A DNA stretch of 45,211 bases from Edaphobacter aggregans DSM 19364. GTDB lineage: Bacteria; Acidobacteriota; Terriglobia; Terriglobales; Acidobacteriaceae. Under the pieces are notes generated by a model. The model saw nothing but the letters and a program-made list of their open reading frames with translations. It ran no database searches and was not told where the DNA came from. Positions 32,986 through 42,122 of this stretch are shown here, in pieces (position 1 is the first letter of the stretch; every line of letters begins with the position of its first letter). The stretch covers positions 1-45,211 of the forward strand of contig NZ_JQKI01000051.1 in the NCBI RefSeq assembly GCF_000745965.1, in the 5' to 3' direction. The translations under genes and the position numbers were made by a program.

Positions 32986-34227
32986 TCAGACCTTGTCAAA
33001 CAGCTCTTCCCTCGGGTCCTCAGGATTCAGCTTCGCCAGCTCGCGCAGAATCTCCTTCGACCGCTCATCCTGCACCTTCGGCACAACGATCTTCACCTCT
33101 ACGATCTCGTCTCCACGTTTGCCATCATGCACGGCCGAAGGCACGCCCTTCTCCCTCAGCCGCAGCTTCTGACCCGTCTGCGTCCCCGGCGGAATCTTCA
33201 GCTGCGTCCTTCCTCCGCCCTCGTGCGTGTCGATCGTAGGAACATCGATCTTTGCCCCCAGCGCCGCCTCCGCAATCGTAACCGGAACCGTTACATAAAT
33301 ATCATCGCCCGCCCGCGTAAACACCGGATGCGTCCCCGCCCGGATGATCAGGTACAGATCACCTGCCGGTCCTCCGTTGGTTCCCGCATTGCCCTTGCCT
33401 GCCAGCCGTATCCTCTGCCCATCGCGCGTACCCGCCTTGATGCGGAACTCAAGCTGCTCCTTCTTCGTCACCACGCCCTCGCCGTCGCACGTTGGGCACG
33501 TGTTTTGAATCTTGCCCGAACCACCGCACCTCGGGCACTGGATGTTGAACTTCATCCGCCCGCCCATCTGCGTCACCTGGCCCGTGCCGTGGCACTCAGG
33601 ACACTCCATGCTGCCGCCCGTCGTCGACTTGCCCTTGCACGTCGGGCAGATCTCGTGCCGCTGGATCTCCAGCCGAGTCACGCCTCCGCGCACTGCCGTC
33701 CAGAAGTCGACGCTCACCTGGTACTCGAGATCGGTCCCCGGCTGCGGCCCCCGAGCCGCCGCGCGCCCCCCGGAGAACATCCCGCTGAAGATGTCGCGGA
33801 AGCTCCCGCCAAATCCTCCGCCGCCGGTCTCCTGCCTGGCACCGCCGCCTCCTCCCGAGAAGTCCGAAAAATCGAACCCGCTGAAGTCGAACGGAACCTC
33901 CTGCGCTCCGCCGCGCCCCGCCTGGCCTCCGCCGCCAAAACCCGCGCCACCGTACCCTCCGCGCGCCGCCGCCTCCGCAGCCGCAGGGTCGATGTTGTCC
34001 GAGTAGAACCCAAGCTGGTCGTAGATCTTCCGCTTCTTCTCGTCGCTCAGAACATCATTCGCCTCGGAGATCTCTTTGAACTTCTCCTCCGCCTTCTTGT
34101 CTCCCGGGTTCACGTCCGGGTGATACTTGCGCGCCAGCTTGCGAAACGCTTTGCGAACCTCGTCCGCCGTTGCCGTCTTCTTTACGCCCAGAACTCCGTA
34201 ATAGTCTTTACTCTTCGTCGTCGCCAT
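32986..34227 (-). CDS. dnaJ: Chaperone DnaJ
   Basis: A 413-residue type I Hsp40. The J domain (about 8-75) has the DnaK-stimulating HPD at 36-38, a Gly/Phe/Ala-rich linker (about 85-160) follows, and four CxxCxGxG repeats (CPTCKGK, CPECHGTG, CPRCGGSG, CPTCDGEG) bind two zincs before the C-terminal peptide-binding domains. The first zinc repeat has K instead of the last G-x-G, a minor change. It delivers unfolded clients to DnaK. Unlike the common dnaK-dnaJ operon it is separate, 3.3 kb from dnaK. No HAIR site was recognised upstream. Confidence 0.95.
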   Translation of the reverse strand: MATTKSKDYYGVLGVKKTATADEVRKAFRKLARKYHPDVNPGDKKAEEKFKEISEANDVLSDEKKRKIYDQLGFYSDNIDPAAAEAAARGGYGGAGFGGGGQAGRGGAQEVPFDFSGFDFSDFSGGGGGARQETGGGGFGGSFRDIFSGMFSGGRAAARGPQPGTDLEYQVSVDFWTAVRGGVTRLEIQRHEICPTCKGKSTTGGSMECPECHGTGQVTQMGGRMKFNIQCPRCGGSGKIQNTCPTCDGEGVVTKKEQLEFRIKAGTRDGQRIRLAGKGNAGTNGGPAGDLYLIIRAGTHPVFTRAGDDIYVTVPVTIAEAALGAKIDVPTIDTHEGGGRTQLKIPPGTQTGQKLRLREKGVPSAVHDGKRGDEIVEVKIVVPKVQDERSKEILRELAKLNPEDPREELFDKV

Positions 34228-34381
34228 AGTCTCTGCTTACTTCCAGTCTTGCCAAAATCACCGCAACACGCTGCAATCGCCGAGCTTTACACCATCATAG
34301 AGCGACCCCCGCCCTCGCAGCCCTCGGTTAATAATTCTCTCCCCAGTCAACGGTTCCGTCTCCGCCAGCAATCTAAGAGAT

Positions 34382-36082
34382 GTGCCCGCTCAAACCGAAG
34401 CCATCATTACTGCCAATCCCTCGCAGTCCTCAGGTGCCTCTTCGCCCGTCGCCCTCTGGGCATCGCGATCGCTCGTCCTCCTCGCGCTCATCGTCCAGAT
34501 CGCCGTCGCCCTCCGCTTCTGGGCCATCACCTGGGACGACTCCGCCATCACACTCGGCTTCGCCCGAACCTTGGCCCTCACCGGACGCATCGAACCCACC
34601 CCCGGCTCCGGCATCGTCGAAGGATACTCCACGACCCTCTGGATGCTCCTGATGGCCGCCGCCGCGAAGCTCCTCCCCTCGCCATCCGCCCTCCTCACCT
34701 TCGCCAAGCTCTCCACTCTCGTTCTCAACCTCGCCAACATCCTCTTCATCCGCCGCTGGCTCTCCACCTGGACCACCGAAACCCTCGCTAACCTCACCGC
34801 GGCAACCGTCGGCTGCACACTGATGTTCTACGAGACCATCAACGGCATGGAGACGCCGCTCATCCTCACGCTCGTCCTCGTCATGCTTTTGCTCTTGCCC
34901 TCCAGAACCAGCGCCGGCCGCATCGCCTACATCCTCGCAGGCTCCCTCCTCCTGCTCACACGCTGGGAGGCCGCCTGGCTCCTGGTCCCCTTCCTCCTCG
35001 CCGAATACGACCGCCGAAACCTCCGCCGCACGCTCATCCCCGCCCTCTCCTGGGCCGCCGTCTTCGTCCTCTCCAATCTCATCCGCTGGCACTACTTCGG
35101 CCACTTCCTGCCCAACACCATCATCGCCAAACAAAATCCGCCCTATTCGTTCCCCGGCCGCCGCCTCGCCCTCGAGCAGCACCTCACGGAGCCCCTCCAC
35201 ATCCTCGCCTCCATGAAGGTCTTCCTACTTCTCCTCGCAGCCTTCCTCCTCTACCGCTACTTCTCCGCCCCGCAGCGAACCCGCCTGCTTCAACCACTCC
35301 GCGAATCCTGGCAGCTCCGCTTCACTCTCCTCTTCACTCTCTTCTGCCTCATCCTTAGCACCGCCATCGGCCCCAACTGGGGACCGCCCTTCCGCTCCTT
35401 CTACCCCGCCTGGCCCTTCCTCATCGCGCTCCTGCTCCTGCCCGTCGTCCCCAACCTGAAACCCGCCGCCCTCACCTTCGTCACCGCCGCCCTCTGCCTC
35501 TTCACCATCGGCCGCATGGTCGCCCGCATTCAGCCCCTGCGCTCAGAAAAGGCTCCCGTCTACATGCCCCGCATCACCGTCAACCGCGTCGCCGTCGCCG
35601 CTCCCATCCTCACCAATCTCCAGCAACTCACGCATCACTCCGTCCTCACCTACGCCGCGCCCGACATGGGCGCCGTCATGCTCTACACCACCAACGTCCA
35701 CGTCATCGACCTCGGCCTCCTCTGCGACCCCGTACTCGCCCGCCAGGGATTCCGCGCCATCCAGTCCTACGTCCTCCGCCAGCGCCAGCCCGACGTCATC
35801 GAGGTCCACGAGGTCTTCACCGAGACCACCAACCTCGCCGCCTACCCCGAGTTCCTCTCCGACTACCGCCCCGTCTACATCCGCGGAATCCGCTTCTTCC
35901 TAAGGCGAAACGTCCTCGCCGACATCCCCGCAGCAAGACTCGCCGAAAAACCCTTCCTCCCCAACGGCCACCCGCAACCCTCCGAGGCCGAAGCCTTCCG
36001 CCTCTCCAACGCCCCCTACCCCGACAAGCCTGCCGACTACGCCCTCAACCAGCTCTTCAGAACCTACCTCGTCCTCAACTAG
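34382..36082 (+). CDS. GT-C fold membrane protein, glycosyltransferase-like
   Basis: A 566-residue protein with about 11 membrane segments. The first periplasmic loop has the acidic pair D52-D53 in TWDDSAITLGFARTLALTGRIEP and continues ...GIVEGYSTTLWM, the pattern of GT-C enzymes related to mycobacterial arabinofuranosyltransferases (AftB-like) and other polyprenyl-phosphate-sugar enzymes. The last 150 residues are a soluble periplasmic domain with a single basic FFLRRN region. The start is GTG at 34382 with AAGAGA close upstream; it is divergent from dnaJ. Its acceptor and donor are unknown. It is not closely similar to the two ArnT-like paralogues at 24409 and 26495. Confidence 0.7.
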   Translation: MPAQTEAIITANPSQSSGASSPVALWASRSLVLLALIVQIAVALRFWAITWDDSAITLGFARTLALTGRIEPTPGSGIVEGYSTTLWMLLMAAAAKLLPSPSALLTFAKLSTLVLNLANILFIRRWLSTWTTETLANLTAATVGCTLMFYETINGMETPLILTLVLVMLLLLPSRTSAGRIAYILAGSLLLLTRWEAAWLLVPFLLAEYDRRNLRRTLIPALSWAAVFVLSNLIRWHYFGHFLPNTIIAKQNPPYSFPGRRLALEQHLTEPLHILASMKVFLLLLAAFLLYRYFSAPQRTRLLQPLRESWQLRFTLLFTLFCLILSTAIGPNWGPPFRSFYPAWPFLIALLLLPVVPNLKPAALTFVTAALCLFTIGRMVARIQPLRSEKAPVYMPRITVNRVAVAAPILTNLQQLTHHSVLTYAAPDMGAVMLYTTNVHVIDLGLLCDPVLARQGFRAIQSYVLRQRQPDVIEVHEVFTETTNLAAYPEFLSDYRPVYIRGIRFFLRRNVLADIPAARLAEKPFLPNGHPQPSEAEAFRLSNAPYPDKPADYALNQLFRTYLVLN

Positions 36083-36098
36083 CACCTCCCCACAATCT

Positions 36099-36152
36099 GT
36101 CATTTCGACCGAAGCGGCGCAGCCGCGCAGCGGAGAAACCCGCTTCTCTACC
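36099..36152 (+). repeat. Dispersed hairpin repeat, family A copy 2
   Basis: GTCATTTCGACC, stem GCGGC (36114-36118) loop GCA stem GCCGC (36122-36126), then GCAGCGGAG-AAACCCGCTTC. The flanks match copy 1 at 4219 while the stem differs. Confidence 0.8.
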
Positions 36153-36160
36153 TCAAAAAT

Positions 36161-37057
36161 TCACTTCGCCTGGCACCCCGGACACCAGAACAGATTCCTC
36201 CCCGCCATCTCCATCTTCTTCACCGCCGTCCCGCAAACAAAGCAAGGCAGTCCGTTGCGCCGATACACGTAGTGCGCCTCCTCCTTCAGTACCGGTCCCT
36301 TCTTGTGCGGACGATCCTTCGGCTTCGTCGTCACAATCCGCCGATCGATCATCGCCGCCGGCATCAACGCCACCGCGTCCTTCCAGATCGCCCGCAGCGT
36401 CTTCTCATCGACATCCTTGCCCATCCGGAACGGGCCCACCCGCGCGCGATACAGCAACTCCGCGCGAAAGATGTTCCCCACTCCCGCAAACATCGTCTGG
36501 TCCATCAGCAGTTCCGCAATCGGCTTTCGACTCTTCGCCACCTTCGCGATCATCCGCTCCGGCCCATCCCACACCGGATCATCGCCCAGCGGATCCGGCC
36601 CCAGCTTCTTCCTCAGCCCGTCCCACTTCTCCTGCGTGTAGATCGAGCAGTCCATCGGCCCACGCAGCTCCACCCACGCAATCTGGGCCGCGTCGATGTG
36701 CCCCGCGCCGTCGTCCTCCGAGTACCACGCATGCCGCTTGCTCACCCCCGGCACCGCCGGCCGCCTCACCGCTGCCGCATTCCACATCCGTAGCCGCAGC
36801 GCCCCCTTCATCTCAGGCAACGGGCCCGACCCCTCCGTGAAATCGCCCTGCAACCCCAGGTGCACATGCAGAATACGGTCACGCCCAAAGTCATACCCCA
36901 GGTGCTTGCCCACAGCCATCACTCGTTCCAGCTTTCGTCCATCGATCACATCTGCATCGATAAACCTTCCCTGCGGCCCATCCACTCGAACCGTCCTGCC
37001 GGCAAACGCCGCCGCATGTCTCTGCGCCCAGCGATGAATCTCGTTGCCCTCCGGCAT
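36161..37057 (-). CDS. nei: Fpg/Nei family DNA glycosylase (endonuclease VIII type)
   Basis: A 298-residue base-excision repair enzyme. The N-terminus MPEGNEIHRWA carries the nucleophilic P2 and E3 exposed after Met removal; PEGN/D with a following histidine is typical of Nei rather than Fpg. The helix-two-turn-helix is around 190-215 (MDQTMFAGVGNIFRAELLYRA), and the zinc finger at the end has C272, C275, C292 and C295. It removes oxidised pyrimidines and nicks the strand by beta/delta elimination. Single gene, convergent with the GT-C gene at 34382 across a family A repeat. Confidence 0.88.
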   Translation of the reverse strand: MPEGNEIHRWAQRHAAAFAGRTVRVDGPQGRFIDADVIDGRKLERVMAVGKHLGYDFGRDRILHVHLGLQGDFTEGSGPLPEMKGALRLRMWNAAAVRRPAVPGVSKRHAWYSEDDGAGHIDAAQIAWVELRGPMDCSIYTQEKWDGLRKKLGPDPLGDDPVWDGPERMIAKVAKSRKPIAELLMDQTMFAGVGNIFRAELLYRARVGPFRMGKDVDEKTLRAIWKDAVALMPAAMIDRRIVTTKPKDRPHKKGPVLKEEAHYVYRRNGLPCFVCGTAVKKMEMAGRNLFWCPGCQAK

Positions 37058-37171
37058 CGCCTCAAAGCCTCCTCAAAGAGCCTCACAACACTTACGCCAC
37101 AGAACAACGGCGACGGCCATAATCGCCGTCGCCGTCAAATTGCTTCTAATGTTGCCTAGCCAGTTCGAACC

Positions 37172-37342
37172 TTAGTTCCAGACCTGCTTTGCCTCGATCG
37201 CTTCGATCGCAAACACCTGGTCCGGTTCCATCTGTTGCATCTTGCGCGCGAAACGCTCCGCCTCTTCCCGCGTATCAAACATCATGCGGTTATAAAGTTG
37301 GCCCGCACGCACCTGATCGCATCTCCACATCGTCTCGGTCAT
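37172..37342 (-). CDS. Small conserved-looking protein, 56 aa
   Basis: The start at 37342 (MTETMWRCDQVRAGQ...) is set by a strong ribosome site GGGAGG seven bases upstream, which also argues that the gene is real; the open frame continues 16 codons further up but without such a site. The product is soluble, with a central helix rich in Arg/Glu (DTREEAERFARKMQQ) and an acidic end. No family was recognised. It lies between nei and dnaK on the same strand and is a candidate small stress protein only by neighbourhood. Confidence 0.6.
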   Translation of the reverse strand: MTETMWRCDQVRAGQLYNRMMFDTREEAERFARKMQQMEPDQVFAIEAIEAKQVWN

Positions 37343-37503
37343 CGCTTTGCCTCCCGTATATCGATTGAGCTCCAGGTTTTCTAACCACAACAGATCGGCT
37401 ACTTCTCTTCCTTACTACTGCTGCTTCTATTCACTTTCAACACCTTCCTGGAAGTAGTCTCGCAATTGCAGCACGCCTACAATCCATCAGGGCCCGGTAA
37501 AGC

Positions 37504-37538
37504 AAGAGGGGCTACCGCTGAGGAAGCCCCTCTTTTGG
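37504..37538. terminator. Hairpin terminator downstream of dnaK
   Basis: AAGAGGGGCT (37504-37513) pairs with AGCCCCTCTT (37525-37534), 11-base loop, followed by TTGG on the plus strand and a weak T tract (GCTTT) on the minus strand. It lies 34 bp past the dnaK stop. Confidence 0.7.
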
Positions 37539-37571
37539 TACTACGTCAAATCAGCTGCCCTGGATGCCGAC

Positions 37572-39482
37572 TTACTTCTTCTCCTCGACATCCACATACT
37601 CGGCGTCGATCACGCCTTCGTCCTTCTTCGGTTCTTCCGCGGATCCGGCATGAGCAACCGGTTCCGACTGCGCACCTGCGGTCGCCTTGTACATCGCCTC
37701 GGCGAGCTTGTGGCTCACACTTGTTAGACGTTCGCGAGCCGAATTTAGTTCCTTCGCCGAAGGATCGCCGCTAAGCGTCTTCTTCGCATCCTCCAGCGCA
37801 CTCTCGACATCGCTCTTGTCCGATCCGGACACCTTGTCCCCGGACTCCTTCAGCATCTTCTCGACGTTGTAGACCATCGAGTCAAGGCCGTTGCGTGCCT
37901 CAACCTTCTCGCGCGCTTCCTTGTCCTCGGCAGCGTGAGCCTCGGCGTCCTTCGCCATCCGCTCAACCTCATCCTTGCTCAGACCCGAAGAGCTCGTAAT
38001 CGTGATCTTCTGGTCCTTGCCCGTCGCATTGTCCTTCGCCGTCACGTTCAGAATACCGTTCGCGTCGATGTCGAATGTCACCTCGATCTGCGGAATGCCA
38101 CGCGGAGCAGGTGGAATCCCGCTCAGCTTGAACTTGCCCAGAGTCCGGTTCTGCGCCGCCATCGGACGCTCGCCCTGCAGCACGTGGACCTCAACCTCGG
38201 TCTGCGAATCCGCCGCCGTCGAAAACGTCTCCGTCTTCTTCGTCGGAATCGTCGTGTTGCGCTGGATCATCGGAGTCGCAACCCCGCCCATCGTCTCAAT
38301 CGACAGCGTCAGCGGAGTCACATCCAGCAGCAGCAGGTCCTTCACATCGCCCGCCAGGACGCCCGCCTGGACCGCCGCGCCGATCGCGACAACCTCGTCC
38401 GGGTTTACGCCCTTATGCGGCTCCTTGCCGAACAGCTCCTTCACCAACTGCTGAATCTTCGGCATACGCGTCTGTCCGCCAACCAGCACGACCTCATCGA
38501 TCTTGCTCGCGTCGACACCCGCGTCCTTCAGCGCCTGCTTGCACGGCCCAACCGACTTCTGCAGCAGATCGTCGACCAGCGACTCCAGCTTCGCGCGCGT
38601 GAGCTTGCGCACCAGGTGCTTCGGCCCGCTCGCGTCAGCAGTGATAAACGGCAGATTGATCTCCGTCTCCTGCGCCGTCGAAAGCTCGATCTTCGCGCGC
38701 TCCGCAGCATCCTTCAGCCGCTGCAGCGCCATCTCGTTGCCCTTCGACGTCAGGTCCAGCCCGCTCTCGCTCTTGAACTCCGCAATCAGCCAGTCCACAA
38801 TCCGCTGGTCAAGGTTGTCGCCGCCCAGGTGCGTATCGCCGTTCGTCGACTTGACCTCAATCACGCCTTCGCCGACCTCGAGGATCGAGATATCGAACGT
38901 GCCGCCGCCGAAGTCATACACGGCGATCGTCTCGTCCTTCTTCTTGTCCAGTCCGTACGCCAGCGCAGCCGCCGTCGGCTCGTTCACGATGCGCTTCACA
39001 TCCAGACCAGCAATCTTGCCCGCGTCCTTCGTCGCCTGCCGCTGCGCGTCGTTGAAGTACGCCGGAACCGTAATCACAGCCTCCGTCACGCTCGACCCCA
39101 GATAGTCCTCCGCGGCCTTCTTCAGCTTCTGCAGAATCATCGCCGAGACCTCAGGCGGCGTGTACTCCTTGCCCTGCGCCACCACGGCGATATGGTCGCC
39201 CTGCTTCACCACCTTGTAGGGCACCATCTTCATCTCGTCGTTGACCTCGTCAAAACGACGCCCCATGAACCGCTTGATCGAATAGATCGTGTTCTCCGGG
39301 TTCGTAATTGCCTGGCGCTTCGCCACCTGGCCCACCAGGCGCTCACCACTCTTCGTAAACGCGACGATAGAGGGGGTAGTGCGCCCACCTTCTTCATTCG
39401 GAATCACCTTCGGTTCGCCGCCTTCCATCACGGCAACGCACGAGTTGGTAGTTCCCAGGTCAATTCCAATAATCTTTCCCAT
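37572..39482 (-). CDS. dnaK: Chaperone DnaK (Hsp70)
   Basis: A 636-residue Hsp70. MGKIIGIDLGTTNS opens the ATPase domain, with YDFGGGTFDIS and VGGQTRMP as further nucleotide signatures; the linker KDLLLLDVTP leads into the substrate-binding domain, and the tail ends with the acidic EYVDVEEKK. It refolds proteins with DnaJ and GrpE; grpE is not in the window. ATG 39482 is preferred over the in-frame ATG 39497 because it starts exactly at the family's usual residue and has GGGGAGA seven bases upstream. The promoter carries a HAIR-like operator, so repression by HspR is likely. Confidence 0.97.
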   Translation of the reverse strand: MGKIIGIDLGTTNSCVAVMEGGEPKVIPNEEGGRTTPSIVAFTKSGERLVGQVAKRQAITNPENTIYSIKRFMGRRFDEVNDEMKMVPYKVVKQGDHIAVVAQGKEYTPPEVSAMILQKLKKAAEDYLGSSVTEAVITVPAYFNDAQRQATKDAGKIAGLDVKRIVNEPTAAALAYGLDKKKDETIAVYDFGGGTFDISILEVGEGVIEVKSTNGDTHLGGDNLDQRIVDWLIAEFKSESGLDLTSKGNEMALQRLKDAAERAKIELSTAQETEINLPFITADASGPKHLVRKLTRAKLESLVDDLLQKSVGPCKQALKDAGVDASKIDEVVLVGGQTRMPKIQQLVKELFGKEPHKGVNPDEVVAIGAAVQAGVLAGDVKDLLLLDVTPLTLSIETMGGVATPMIQRNTTIPTKKTETFSTAADSQTEVEVHVLQGERPMAAQNRTLGKFKLSGIPPAPRGIPQIEVTFDIDANGILNVTAKDNATGKDQKITITSSSGLSKDEVERMAKDAEAHAAEDKEAREKVEARNGLDSMVYNVEKMLKESGDKVSGSDKSDVESALEDAKKTLSGDPSAKELNSARERLTSVSHKLAEAMYKATAGAQSEPVAHAGSAEEPKKDEGVIDAEYVDVEEKK

Positions 39483-39544
39483 CACTTGTCTCCCCATCGG
39501 CAGGCCGCAGTTCCTCCGCAGCCCGAATCTCGTTGACTCTCAGC

Positions 39545-39575
39545 ATCATCCCACCTTGAGTCACTTACTGTCAAC
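39545..39575 (-). promoter_or_regulatory. dnaK promoter with HAIR-like HspR operator
   Basis: On the minus strand TTGACA (39569-39574) and GATGAT (39545-39550) are -35 and -10 candidates 18 bases apart. Overlapping them, GTTGACA-N7-ACTCAAG (39555-39575) matches the HspR consensus CTTGAGT-N7-ACTCAAG in the whole right half, the spacing and the TTGA core of the left half. The start codon is about 63 bp downstream of the -10. Confidence 0.6.
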
Positions 39576-39758
39576 CTATCTGATGTGCTGCCAAGCAATG
39601 CAGATGCATAATTTCACCACAATTCCCCCACCAAATTCCAACCCACCACCTGCCACCATCGTGTCATTGTCCGCCTGAACCAACGAAGTTAACCTTCCGC
39701 CATCGCCTCACCCTGAACCCCTGCATTTTGAATACATTCTTGCCTTTGGAGTTCCGCC

Positions 39759-40079
39759 ATGCCCTCTCGAAAGCCTGCTCGCACCGCCCGCCGCCTCCTC
39801 AAAGTCGCCTCCCTCGGACTCGCCGGTCTCATCGCCGGCCTGCTCTCCGGATGCTCCTCCTCCGACTCCCTCGTCCGCTTCTCCAACTGGCGCTCCGGTG
39901 CCGACCTCACCGCCACCCCCGGCCTCCAGAACCTCGACTATCGCCGCACACCCGAGATCCGCCGCGCCCCCACTCCCCACCGCACCCAGCCCACCCCAGT
40001 CCAGCGCACCAGCACCCAGGCCTCGCTCGGCGAAATCGACGCCGTCGGCCACCACTACGAAGTCCACGGGGGACAGTAG
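39759..40079 (+). CDS. Small lipoprotein of unknown function
   Basis: A 106-residue predicted lipoprotein. The basic N-terminus and hydrophobic stretch end in LLSGC (C32), a good lipobox, followed by SSSDS, which favours outer-membrane sorting. The mature part is basic and Pro/Thr-rich with no recognised domain. GGAG lies 9 bases before the ATG. It is divergent from dnaK, and the shared 260-bp region contains the dnaK promoter. A terminator follows at 40132. I do not recognise a family. Confidence 0.65.
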   Translation: MPSRKPARTARRLLKVASLGLAGLIAGLLSGCSSSDSLVRFSNWRSGADLTATPGLQNLDYRRTPEIRRAPTPHRTQPTPVQRTSTQASLGEIDAVGHHYEVHGGQ

Positions 40080-40131
40080 CCCCTCCTCATGCCGGTGACC
40101 CCCTTCCCGGCGCAGAAAAGCTTCTCCGCTT

Positions 40132-40168
40132 GCGGCGCGTCTCTACTGGTGAGGCGTGCCGCTTTTTT
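40132..40168 (+). terminator. Intrinsic terminator after the small lipoprotein gene
   Basis: GCGGCGCGTCTC (40132-40143) pairs with GAGGCGTGCCGC (40151-40162) allowing two G-U pairs, loop TACTGGT, then TTTTTT. Confidence 0.85.
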
Positions 40169-40313
40169 CTTTCCTCCCGCACCTCCCTTTCCATCACCCC
40201 GACTAAGAGAACCCCGATAAGTGAATCAGCGTCTTACCCTATTCAGGGATGCGTCCCTCCGCAACACCCGCTTGCTTAAATAGCCCAGACCACCCCCGGG
40301 AAGGCCCCAGCCG

Positions 40314-41900
40314 ATGTCCAGCGCCGCCGCCGCACCAGCCGACCACTCCGCCGAGGCCGCCCACGGAGTCAATCCCTGGCTCATCGCTGCCTCCGTCATG
40401 CTGGCCACCTTCATGGAGGTGCTCGACACAGCAATCGCCTCCGTTGCCCTCCCCTACATCGCCGGCTCCCTCTCAGCCTCCAACGACGAGGCCACCTGGG
40501 TCCTCACCAGCTACCTCGTCGCCAACGCCATCGTCCTCCCCGCCAGCAACTGGTGCTCCCTCCGCTTCGGCCGCAAGAACTTCCTCATCGCCTGCGTCAT
40601 CGTCTTCACAATCGCGAGTTTCGCCTGCGGAGCCGCCCCCACCCTCCCCTTCATGCTCCTCGCCCGCATCGTCCAGGGAGCAGGCGGAGGAGCCCTCCAG
40701 CCTCTCTCCCAGGCCATCCTCTTCGAGTCCTTCCCTCCCGCCAAGCGCGGAGCCGCAGCCGCCGTCTTCGCCTTCGGAGTCGTCGTCGCCCCCGTCCTCG
40801 GCCCCACGCTCGGCGGCTGGCTCACCGACACCTACTCCTGGCGCTACGCCTTCTACATCAACATCCCCGTCGGCGTCCTCGCCGTCTTCATGATCTCCCG
40901 CTTCGTCCACGACCCGCCCTACATCAAGGACGCCAAGGTCCCCGCCTTCGACAACCTCGGCTTCGGAGCCCTCGTCGTCTGGACCGGCCTCCTCCAGGTC
41001 ATCCTCGATAAGGGCCAGCAGGACGACTGGTTCGGGGCCACATGGATTCGCCTCGCCTTCCCCACCATGATCGCCGCCTTCCTCTCGTGGTGCTGGATCT
41101 CCTGGAGACACAGCAATCCTCTGGTCAATCTCAAGATCCTCAAGGACCGAAACTTCGCCATCGGCTGCCTCCTCATCTTCCTCTTCGGAGTCGCCATCTA
41201 CTCCACCGTCGTCGTCCTCCCGCTCTTCTACCAGGAGCTGCTCGGTTACACCGCCTTCACCGCCGGCGTTGTTGTCGCTCCCCGCGGCATCGGAGCCATA
41301 TGCGGCATGCCGGTCATCGGCTACCTCGCCAACAAGGTCGACCCGCGTTACCTCCTCACCTTCGGCTTCGTCATCTTCGGCCTCACCACCTTCTACTTCG
41401 GCCAGATCACCCTCGAAATCTCCCCCCACACCCTGCTTCTCCCCATCCTCATCACCGGCTTCGGCCTCTCCTTCGTCTTCGTCCCCATCACCACCGCCGC
41501 TTACGGAACCCTCCCCAACGAGGCGATTGGAAACGCCAGCGGCCTCTTCAACCTCATGCGTAACATCGGCGGATCCATAGGAATCGCCCTCGCCCAGACC
41601 CTCATCACCCGTCGCGAGGCCGTCCACCAGAACCTCATCGTCAACTCCGTCCCTCGCACCGGCCAGCAGTTCCAGAACGCCGTCAAAAACACCACCGACT
41701 TCCTCACCGGCTACTACGGTCCCGCCAACGCCGCCGACCCAGCCCACGCCACGCTCTACCGCGAACTCCTCCGCCAGTCCTCCTACTGGGCCTTCATCGA
41801 CGTCTTCCGCTGGCTCTCCCTCCTCAGCTTCTTCTGCGTCTTCGCCGTCTGGATGCTGAAAAAAGTCAAACCCGGCAAAGCCCCCGTCGGAGCCCACTGA
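40314..41900 (+). CDS. DHA2-family multidrug MFS transporter (EmrB/QacA type)
   Basis: A 528-residue transporter with 14 predicted membrane segments, the DHA2 number. ATFMEVLDTAIASVALPYIAG is the conserved first helix (the LDxTIVNVALP motif D1), GRKNFL the motif A loop, and VVVAPVLGPTLGGW motif C, the antiporter signature. It likely exports hydrophobic compounds by proton antiport, usually together with an EmrA-type adaptor and TolC-like channel; neither gene is adjacent. GGGAAGG lies 9 bases upstream of the start ATG. Specificity is unknown. Confidence 0.9.
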   Translation: MSSAAAAPADHSAEAAHGVNPWLIAASVMLATFMEVLDTAIASVALPYIAGSLSASNDEATWVLTSYLVANAIVLPASNWCSLRFGRKNFLIACVIVFTIASFACGAAPTLPFMLLARIVQGAGGGALQPLSQAILFESFPPAKRGAAAAVFAFGVVVAPVLGPTLGGWLTDTYSWRYAFYINIPVGVLAVFMISRFVHDPPYIKDAKVPAFDNLGFGALVVWTGLLQVILDKGQQDDWFGATWIRLAFPTMIAAFLSWCWISWRHSNPLVNLKILKDRNFAIGCLLIFLFGVAIYSTVVVLPLFYQELLGYTAFTAGVVVAPRGIGAICGMPVIGYLANKVDPRYLLTFGFVIFGLTTFYFGQITLEISPHTLLLPILITGFGLSFVFVPITTAAYGTLPNEAIGNASGLFNLMRNIGGSIGIALAQTLITRREAVHQNLIVNSVPRTGQQFQNAVKNTTDFLTGYYGPANAADPAHATLYRELLRQSSYWAFIDVFRWLSLLSFFCVFAVWMLKKVKPGKAPVGAH

Positions 41901-41927
41901 GCCACCACACCACCCGCTTCCAAGTCC

Positions 41928-41984
41928 GTCATTCTGAGCCGAAGAGCCTGCCCTGAGCGAAGTCGAATGGGCGAAGAATCTCAG
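41928..41984 (+). repeat. Dispersed repeat, family B copy
   Basis: GTCATTCTGAGCCGAAGAGC, then CTGCCCTGAGCGAAG and GGGCGAAGAATCTCAG. A second, shorter copy follows 34 bp later. Confidence 0.8.
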
Positions 41985-42017
41985 TAGTTCGCCCAATCCG
42001 CCCCCTCTACCGCAGGT

Positions 42018-42061
42018 GTCATCCTGAGCGAAGCGCAGCGGAGTCGAAGGACCTGCGGTTT
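42018..42061 (+). repeat. Dispersed repeat, family B copy
   Basis: GTCATCCTGAGCGAAGCGC, then AGCGGAGTCGAAGGACC-TGCGGTTT. This is close to the translated copy at 24989-25037. Confidence 0.8.
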
Positions 42062-42122
42062 CACTCCGTCCACCCGCCGATTCTTCCAAGCCATACCCAC
42101 ATCCTCTGCCATACTCCCACCC

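Noticed and set aside
37935..39536. 533-codon open frame opposite dnaK
   Set aside because: Arg/Leu/His-rich shadow of dnaK without family resemblance.
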